From JABDDM01 sp038240295 (GTDB lineage Bacteria; Bacteroidota; Ignavibacteria; Palsa-1295), in the NCBI GenBank assembly GCA_038240295.1, contig JBBSDW010000104.1:1-11845 (forward strand): 11,845 bases of DNA. Direction: 5' to 3'. Below, in pieces: positions 7,151-11,845 of this stretch; within the stretch, counting starts at the first letter, position 1; the number at the start of each line of letters is the position of its first letter. The position numbers were made by a program, and so were the translations under genes. The notes beneath the pieces were generated by a model that searched no databases, was not told the DNA's origin, and was given only the letters and a program-made list of their open reading frames with translations.

Positions 7151-9444
7151 ATATTCACATGATCGGCAATGCGCATGTGGATCCCGCGTGGATGTGGATG
7201 ATTGGCGAAGGAATGGAGGCGTTCATCTCTACGTGCCGCGCCGCGCTGGAGCGAATGCAGGAGACCGAAGAGTTTATTTTCACCTGCTCGAGCGCTGCGC
7301 ATTATGATTTTTTGCTTGAGGCGGAGCCTGCATTATTCGAACGGATCAAAGAAGCCGTGGCGGCAGGGAAGTGGTCGGTCGTCGGAGGTTGGTGGGTCGA
7401 AGCCGATTGCAATTTGCCGAGCGGCGAAAGTTTTGTTCGGCAGGCTTTACTTGCTCAACGATTGTTTATCCAACATTTTGGCGCGCCGTGCAGCGTAGGA
7501 TTTTGTGTCGATTCGTTTGGTCACAATGCGAACCTTCCCCAACTGTTGAAGCGAGCCGGAATGGAGAGTTACGTTTTCATGCGGCCGGAAGAGCACGAAT
7601 TACATTTGGATGACGATCTTTTTCGATGGCAGGCTCCATCCGGCGATGAAGTTATCGCGTATCGTATTCCGCTTCATTACTCCAACCATGCGATGCAAGC
7701 CGATGAAAAGATCGCAGCACTGAGTGTGCGAAACAATTTTCGGAAACATTCCTGGATGCTTTTTTATGGCGTCGGCAATCACGGCGGCGGGCCGACAAAA
7801 AAAGAGATCGCGACGATCATTACGGCAAGCGCGAAGGACGACCAGATCGGATTCGGTTCGTCCGAAGAATTCTTCAAAAGCGTAGATGCCGCAAGCCTTA
7901 CCGCAGTCGATCATGAGCTTCAGCATCATGCGATCGGATGCTACAGCGCTCACTCCGAGATCAAGCGACTCAATCGTAAAGCGGAGCATGCGTTGCTCGG
8001 CGCCGAACGAATGTCGGTGCTCGCCGAGCGATATTGTGGCCTGCAACCAACTGCAGATTTTGCGCGAGCGTGGCAAAACGTCTGCTTCGGACAATTTCAT
8101 GATCTCATCGGTGGCGTTGCAATTGCCGAAGCCATGGAGGAAACAGTTTCGATGTATCGTGAAGCACTCGCAATCGGCGAGCGCGCAACTCGTTTGGCCG
8201 TGCAGCGCATCGCTTCGTCGCTCGACGCAAACTGCGAAGATGGCGAGACCCTTTTTGTCATGAATCCCACTGCCTTTACACGTAACGAGATCGTTGAAGT
8301 CGAACTCTGGCACCCTGCCGCAAGCGAGCGGGGCGAAATACTCGAAGCGCTGGAGGTTTATGACATGGAAGGTGAGCGGATTCTATCGCAAAAGGTGAAG
8401 CCTTCGGCGCGTATCGGCGAAGATCGTGTCAAATTTATTTTTAATGTCATTGTTCCCGGTTTCGGGATTTCAAAATATAAACTCGTCCGCTCGCTCGTAA
8501 AGTCCAAAGCTCACCAAGTAACTCAGCCGAGCCCAATCGAAACATCTGCGATCATCTTGAATGATGCCACAGATACATGGTCGCATGGAGCAAGCGCCTA
8601 CACCGAAGTGGCAGGCGTGATGAAATTAAAATCTCGGGTCGTTGTCGAACGCGGGCCGATCAGAAGTTGTGTGAGGTGCGAATATGAGTGGGGAGTGTCA
8701 ACCCTCATCGAAGAAAAAGCGGAATCGGTAACGGGTGAACTCGACGTCACCCTTCACATCAACTGGCAAGAGGAGCGGAAGATCCTTAAGTATCGGATTC
8801 CCCATCAAGCGAAATTGCCGAGGGCGTTTTATGAAATTCCATATTCTGTGATCGAACGGCCGGTTGGTGAAAAAGAATATCCAGGTCAATCGTGGGTGTT
8901 CGTTCAAGAGGATGATTCGGGCGAGGGGATTGGCGTCATCAACGATTCAAAGTATTCTTATTCGATCGACGAAACGCATATCAATATTTTGCTGGCAAGA
9001 AGCGCGATCTACGCGCACCACGTTCCGCCGGACGAGATGTTCCCAGCCGGAAGCGAGCGTTATCTCGATCAAGGCGAGCAAACAATTCGGTTACGTGTTG
9101 TGCACGCTGCGAACTGGCAATCTGCGCGAATGCCGGAACGCACCATGCAATTTCTCGAACCTCTGATCGTCCATGCGGAAAGCGCTCACACCGGGTTATC
9201 TCACGTTCGCGAAAGCAACTCGCTCTCCGCAACGAATGTGCAGCTAACAGTTTTGAAACAGGCTGAGAAGGGCGATGGCTATATCGTCCGACTTGTTGAG
9301 ACGGATGGTATGGCTGCTAACTGCGATGTGCTATTGCCGATCGTCGGCGCGGCATTCTCGTCAGTATTTAGTAAATTCGAGATCAAGAGCTTTCATGTTG
9401 CGAAGAGCGGCAGGGTCACCGAAGTAAACCTTATCGAACTGTGA
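7147..9444 (+). CDS. GH38 family alpha-mannosidase, cytoplasmic
   Basis: The 765-residue glycoside hydrolase is expected to release mannose from alpha-mannosides. The frame is open upstream to 7021, but that part lies inside kdgK; the ATG at 7147 directly precedes the family's first strand. GH38 landmarks in order are HVDPAWMW (10-17, with zinc ligands H10 and D12), GGWWVEADCNLPSGES (80-95), CVDSFGHNANLPQ (120-132, with D122 as nucleophile and zinc ligand), YGVGNHGGGPTKKE (207-220), YSAHSEIKRLNRKAEHALL (266-284) and GQFHDLIGG (315-323, with H318 the fourth zinc ligand). The long C-terminal beta region (about 370-765) is typical. No signal peptide is present, so the substrate must be imported first. 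Start and stop overlap the neighbouring kinase genes by four bases each, placing it in the middle of a three-gene operon. Activity as an alpha-mannosidase is well supported; the aglycone is unknown, and GH38 also includes mannosylglycerate-type hydrolases. Confidence 0.93.
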   Translation: MNIHMIGNAHVDPAWMWMIGEGMEAFISTCRAALERMQETEEFIFTCSSAAHYDFLLEAEPALFERIKEAVAAGKWSVVGGWWVEADCNLPSGESFVRQALLAQRLFIQHFGAPCSVGFCVDSFGHNANLPQLLKRAGMESYVFMRPEEHELHLDDDLFRWQAPSGDEVIAYRIPLHYSNHAMQADEKIAALSVRNNFRKHSWMLFYGVGNHGGGPTKKEIATIITASAKDDQIGFGSSEEFFKSVDAASLTAVDHELQHHAIGCYSAHSEIKRLNRKAEHALLGAERMSVLAERYCGLQPTADFARAWQNVCFGQFHDLIGGVAIAEAMEETVSMYREALAIGERATRLAVQRIASSLDANCEDGETLFVMNPTAFTRNEIVEVELWHPAASERGEILEALEVYDMEGERILSQKVKPSARIGEDRVKFIFNVIVPGFGISKYKLVRSLVKSKAHQVTQPSPIETSAIILNDATDTWSHGASAYTEVAGVMKLKSRVVVERGPIRSCVRCEYEWGVSTLIEEKAESVTGELDVTLHINWQEERKILKYRIPHQAKLPRAFYEIPYSVIERPVGEKEYPGQSWVFVQEDDSGEGIGVINDSKYSYSIDETHINILLARSAIYAHHVPPDEMFPAGSERYLDQGEQTIRLRVVHAANWQSARMPERTMQFLEPLIVHAESAHTGLSHVRESNSLSATNVQLTVLKQAEKGDGYIVRLVETDGMAANCDVLLPIVGAAFSSVFSKFEIKSFHVAKSGRVTEVNLIEL

Positions 9445-10859
9445 CGACACTCGGAGTCGATATCGGCTCATCTTCGATCAAAGTGCTACTCTATAATGCC
9501 GATGAAGCTCGCGTGCTTTCGCTGCATTCCCGTCCACTTGACTCTCGCGTCACAAACATACCGGCGCATCGCTACGAGGAGGATCCGGGGCGCATCCGTG
9601 AGCTTACCTTTGAAGTGATCCGCGAAGCTGCGGTGGATGCTCAGCGGCTGAATCGCACGATCGATCGGATTGCCTTCACAGGTCAAATGCACGGAGGACT
9701 CTTCGTCGATGAAAATTTCCGAGCGCTTACGAATTGCATCACCTGGCAGGACAAACGCTGCGATGAACAAGTACCAGACGGACGAAAACTGATCGACGAG
9801 ATCAGAGACTTGGTAGGAAGCGATAGCTGGGACGAAACCGGCGGAAAGATATTTACCGGATTTCTTAGCGCTACGATCTACTGGTTCGTCAAGCACGATC
9901 GCGTGCCTGAGGCGACACACAAGATCATTGGTATCTACGAGTGGCTTGCAAGCGAGTTATGCGGGATGGCGTTCACCGACCCCTCGAGCGCATCGGCGTG
10001 GGGCATTTACTCGATCAAGTTGATGGGTTGGTCGAAAGAGATCACGCAGGCATTGCATATCCAGAAAAAGTGGCTGCCGGAGGTTGTCCCGACGGGAGCA
10101 CGAGTTGGAAGGATCACGCAGGCCATGGCGCAATTGCTTGGCCTATCGAACGAAGTCGAGATCGTAAGTGGAATGGGAGATACGCAGGCAAGCTATCTCG
10201 GCTCGGGCTGCCGCGCGGATGAAGTGCTTATCAATTTCGGCACGGGCTCGCAGGCGATGTGGGAGCGTGACCAGTTTGCACGATTTCTTGAGACCGACAT
10301 ACGCGCTTCGGCAACAGGGAAATATCTGATCACAGTACCGACACTCTCAGGCGGGCAAGCCTATGCGTTGCTCGCCGACTTGATCGCCGAGACGATCGAA
10401 ACCTTCACCGGACAAAAGCCCGATCGGGATGCGATTTACAGGATCATGAACGATCTAGCCTTAGAGCCGCAGCTGGGAGAGGCGTTATTAGTTACACCCT
10501 ATTTTAACGGAAGCCGTACAAAAGGCGAGGAGCTTCGAGCGTCGATCTCGAATATCTCAAGAGAGAATTTTCACATCCGGAATTTGATTCGAGCAACATT
10601 GGAAGGGATGGTGGCCGAGATCGCTCTTCCTTATTTACAATTGCCAAAGGAGGAGCGTAAACACATCGGAATCGTAGCAAGCGGCAATGGCATCCGCCGA
10701 AACCCGGCGCTCCGCGAGATCGCTCAATCAGTTTTCAAGCTCCCGATCAGACTGAGCAATATAGAAGAAGAAGCCGCCCTCGGCGCCGCGATGCTATGTT
10801 CGCGTAGGGCTTTTGTGCGTGGGACGGAGTCCCGTCCATACTCGTTGGGCGGGTCATAA
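9441..10859 (+). CDS. FGGY family carbohydrate kinase, sedoheptulokinase-like
   Basis: This 472-residue ATP-dependent sugar kinase is cytoplasmic. Motifs are VDIGSSSIK (6-14, first phosphate loop), FTGQMHGGLF (79-88), CITWQDKRC (99-107), ASAWGIYS (184-191), GMGDTQASYLG (244-254, with catalytic base D247), INFGTGSQ (264-271) and ASGNGIRRNP (413-422, adenosine site). The GQMHG plus TWQDxRC pair and the SAWG stretch resemble sedoheptulokinase more than xylulokinase or glycerol kinase, so a ketose such as sedoheptulose is the best guess. The start is GTG at 9441, overlapping the mannosidase TGA as GTGA; no Shine-Dalgarno site is present, which fits translational reinitiation. The last residues (about 457-472) come from a hairpin-bearing segment that looks added to the normal family end near EEEAALGAA. 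The FGGY family is certain; the substrate is inferred. Confidence 0.9.
   Translation: MTTLGVDIGSSSIKVLLYNADEARVLSLHSRPLDSRVTNIPAHRYEEDPGRIRELTFEVIREAAVDAQRLNRTIDRIAFTGQMHGGLFVDENFRALTNCITWQDKRCDEQVPDGRKLIDEIRDLVGSDSWDETGGKIFTGFLSATIYWFVKHDRVPEATHKIIGIYEWLASELCGMAFTDPSSASAWGIYSIKLMGWSKEITQALHIQKKWLPEVVPTGARVGRITQAMAQLLGLSNEVEIVSGMGDTQASYLGSGCRADEVLINFGTGSQAMWERDQFARFLETDIRASATGKYLITVPTLSGGQAYALLADLIAETIETFTGQKPDRDAIYRIMNDLALEPQLGEALLVTPYFNGSRTKGEELRASISNISRENFHIRNLIRATLEGMVAEIALPYLQLPKEERKHIGIVASGNGIRRNPALREIAQSVFKLPIRLSNIEEEAALGAAMLCSRRAFVRGTESRPYSLGGS
10822..10837. repeat. Hairpin in the 3' end of the FGGY gene
   Basis: GGACGG-AGTC-CCGTCC is a perfect 6-base stem with a 4-base loop, 20 bases before the stop codon. 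An alternative fold, GGGAC-GGA-GTCCC (10821-10833), overlaps it. No T-run follows, so it is not a standard intrinsic terminator. It may be a REP-like insertion that supplied the last residues of the kinase, or a 3'-end stabiliser for the operon mRNA. Confidence 0.5.
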
Positions 10860-10885
10860 TTTCCTTATGACAAGTCGAACTGTGC

Positions 10886-10893
10886 TATATTTG
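10886..10893 (+). promoter_or_regulatory. Candidate -7 box (TATATTTG)
   Basis: An exact TANNTTTG match lies 27 bases after the kinase stop and 46 bases before the GTG at 10940. Transcription starting just downstream would give a leader of about 40 bases containing GGGAGG. No clear -33 TTTG was seen. It would let the small downstream gene be transcribed apart from the sugar operon. Confidence 0.4.
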
Positions 10894-10922
10894 TCTCCCG
10901 CACAAGCTGAGCAATATATAAA

Positions 10923-10928
10923 GGGAGG
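10923..10928 (+). promoter_or_regulatory. Strong Shine-Dalgarno site GGGAGG
   Basis: AAGGGAGGA stands 11 bases ahead of the GTG at 10940 and is the strongest ribosome binding site I noticed in the window; most other starts have none. It decides in favour of the 67-codon frame from 10940 over the overlapping 45-codon frame from the ATG at 10867, which has no such site. Confidence 0.5.
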
Positions 10929-10939
10929 ACAACGAACGT

Positions 10940-11143
10940 GTGGAGATTGTAGCCACATACTTTTTTCGGACGTCTGTAACGCGATTGAGCGAGGAAATTG
11001 GTAGTCTCGAAGACTATGGATACACGACAAAGGCGCTTTGGCTTAAAGATGCTGGTTGCTCGGAGGTTAAGCTGACGGTCAAAAGTAAAGAACAATCGGA
11101 CCTCAACTCAACGTTCACTTTCTCCTTCGAGTGTGATGACTAA
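10940..11143 (+). CDS. Small unknown protein, 67 aa
   Basis: I do not recognise it. The frame starts at GTG behind a strong GGGAGG and a candidate promoter. It encodes a soluble, mixed-charge product with no signal peptide or membrane helix. The N-terminal part (EIVATYFFRTSVTRLSEEIG) could form a helix; the C-terminal part (EVKLTVKSK, STFTFSFECDD) looks like two beta strands, so a small alpha/beta fold is plausible. Two cysteines (C40 and one near the C-terminus) are present. A second frame (10867-11004, 45 codons, containing CGDC) overlaps it; a frameshift between the two cannot be ruled out. Support rests on the upstream signals and on protein-like composition, not on homology. Confidence 0.45.
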   Translation: MEIVATYFFRTSVTRLSEEIGSLEDYGYTTKALWLKDAGCSEVKLTVKSKEQSDLNSTFTFSFECDD

Positions 11144-11311
11144 GCCAACCGCCCATGTTAAGGTCGAAAGCTGTTTTTCTCGCTTCCACTACGCGGCCTT
11201 CCGATATGAGACTCAAACCTTCCGCGATTGCGATGCCTGGAAAAAAGCAGGAGGCGGACTTCACCGGTCTCTTTACGAAACCGTTTTCACGGAAGCTGAT
11301 CAATTGTATGC

Positions 11312-11319
11312 TATCTTTG
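11312..11319 (+). promoter_or_regulatory. Candidate -7 box (TATCTTTG)
   Basis: An exact TANNTTTG match ends 43 bases before the ATG at 11363. The leader ends in an A-rich stretch (tataaaaagttaac), as is common ahead of Bacteroidota genes that lack a Shine-Dalgarno site. The rest of the 219-base gap from 11144 to 11362 shows no gene I trust. A 93-codon frame crossing it (11133-11414) would run through this promoter and into the next gene out of frame. Confidence 0.45.
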
Positions 11320-11362
11320 GGATAAGTCATTTCACTCGTGTCTATAAAAAGTTAACATCGCC

Positions 11363-11845
11363 ATGTCAACTCTCCTTAAAACCGTCATTGTATCGCTGTT
11401 CATCGTCGCTCTGACAGGTTCGCAAGTCAACGCTCAGCACAATCATCATCGAAAGGTCGCAGTCGATACCGCTTCGGCAGTCGCACAGCAAGACCCGTCA
11501 CAAGCGTTCACCCCTGCTGCATCTCCAGAGACTCCATCGAAGGGAGCCGCTTTTCTCGGCTTGGGTCTGTTCGGACTCTTCCTTCTGTGGTTCATTCCGT
11601 GCTTCATACCTGCATTTATCGCATCGTCGAAAGGACGCTCGTTTTTGGGCTTCTTCCTGATCTCATTTTTCTTCACACCTCTCATTGGATTGATAGCGGC
11701 GCTTGTAGCAGGCCGCAACCAGAATATCGTAGTAGCACCGACTATAACGAACGTCATGAATCAGCCAGCGCATCAAAATGACGTGGCAACCCTGGAGCGA
11801 CTCTCCACACTGCGATCACAAGGCGCGGTTACGGAGGCAGAATTC
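11363..11845 (+). CDS. Membrane protein with signal peptide, two TM helices and SHOCT-like C-terminus (partial)
   Basis: The frame runs 161 codons from the ATG at 11363 to the window edge without a stop, so the 3' end is missing. Residues 1-25 form a signal peptide (TLLKTVIVSLFIVALTGSQVNAQH). A polar stretch rich in Ala, Gln, Ser and Pro follows, then two tight hydrophobic helices (about 63-87 and 93-117) joined by a short SSKGRS turn. The visible end, DVATLERLSTLRSQGAVTEA plus EF (140-161), matches the start of the SHOCT motif (LxxLxxLRxxGxITxxEFxxKK). SHOCT is a short C-terminal module often found on membrane proteins and thought to aid oligomerisation; its exact role is not established. 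Only about 8-15 residues are probably missing. The topology suggests an inner-membrane protein with the SHOCT tail on one face. The function is unknown. Confidence 0.75.
   Translation, partial: MSTLLKTVIVSLFIVALTGSQVNAQHNHHRKVAVDTASAVAQQDPSQAFTPAASPETPSKGAAFLGLGLFGLFLLWFIPCFIPAFIASSKGRSFLGFFLISFFFTPLIGLIAALVAGRNQNIVVAPTITNVMNQPAHQNDVATLERLSTLRSQGAVTEAEF

Noticed and set aside
7600..8313. Minus-strand open frame of 237 codons
   Set aside because: It is antisense to the GH38 catalytic domain; the product is Cys/His/Arg-rich without a recognisable motif.
11133..11414. Plus-strand open frame of 93 codons
   Set aside because: It crosses a candidate promoter and overlaps the next gene by 52 bases out of frame, has no ribosome binding site and no recognised motif. 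A low chance of being real remains.
11446..11757. Minus-strand open frame of 103 codons
   Set aside because: It is antisense to the signal-peptide/SHOCT membrane gene, which has coherent topology.

Overview
The window reads as bacterial accessory chromosome of roughly even GC content, with short intergenic gaps and mostly weak Shine-Dalgarno sites. Four gene starts are preceded, 31 to 46 bases upstream, by a TANNTTTG octamer, the -7 box typical of Bacteroidota. One short secreted protein carries a Ycf48/BNR-like 'SDGGxSW' motif common in secreted proteins of the Bacteroidota/Chlorobi/Kapabacteria group. I infer a member of that broad group, probably uncultured; nothing here fixes genus or species.

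Layout. 1-1084 (minus) is the N-terminal two thirds of peptide chain release factor 3 (prfC), cut by the window edge. 1373-1732 (plus) is a short secreted protein that looks truncated. 1853-3190 (minus) is a pair: a DUF2306 membrane protein followed by an unknown single-pass protein. 3338-4963 holds the two halves of one secreted TldD/PmbA-like protein on opposite strands. The N-terminal half is on minus and the C-terminal half on plus, placed head to head, with a stretch of the family's middle missing. This is best explained by an intragenic inversion plus deletion, or by an assembly error. 4964-5320 lies between convergent genes and holds a cluster of short palindromic (REP-like) repeats.

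5321-10859 is a carbohydrate block. A xylose-isomerase-like TIM-barrel protein (minus) diverges from a tight three-gene operon (plus): 2-keto-3-deoxygluconate kinase (kdgK), a cytoplasmic GH38 alpha-mannosidase, and a sedoheptulokinase-like FGGY kinase. The operon genes overlap by four bases each (ATGA, GTGA), so they are probably translationally coupled. Together they suggest intracellular hydrolysis of an alpha-mannoside followed by isomerisation and phosphorylation of the products. The true substrate cannot be read from sequence, and no transporter, regulator or aldolase is present in the window.

10860-11845 holds a small unknown ORF with the best ribosome binding site I saw in the window, and then the start of a secreted or membrane protein with two TM helices and a C-terminal SHOCT-like motif, which runs off the right edge. 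The points most worth a second look are the split TldD-like gene and the kdgK-GH38-FGGY cassette.
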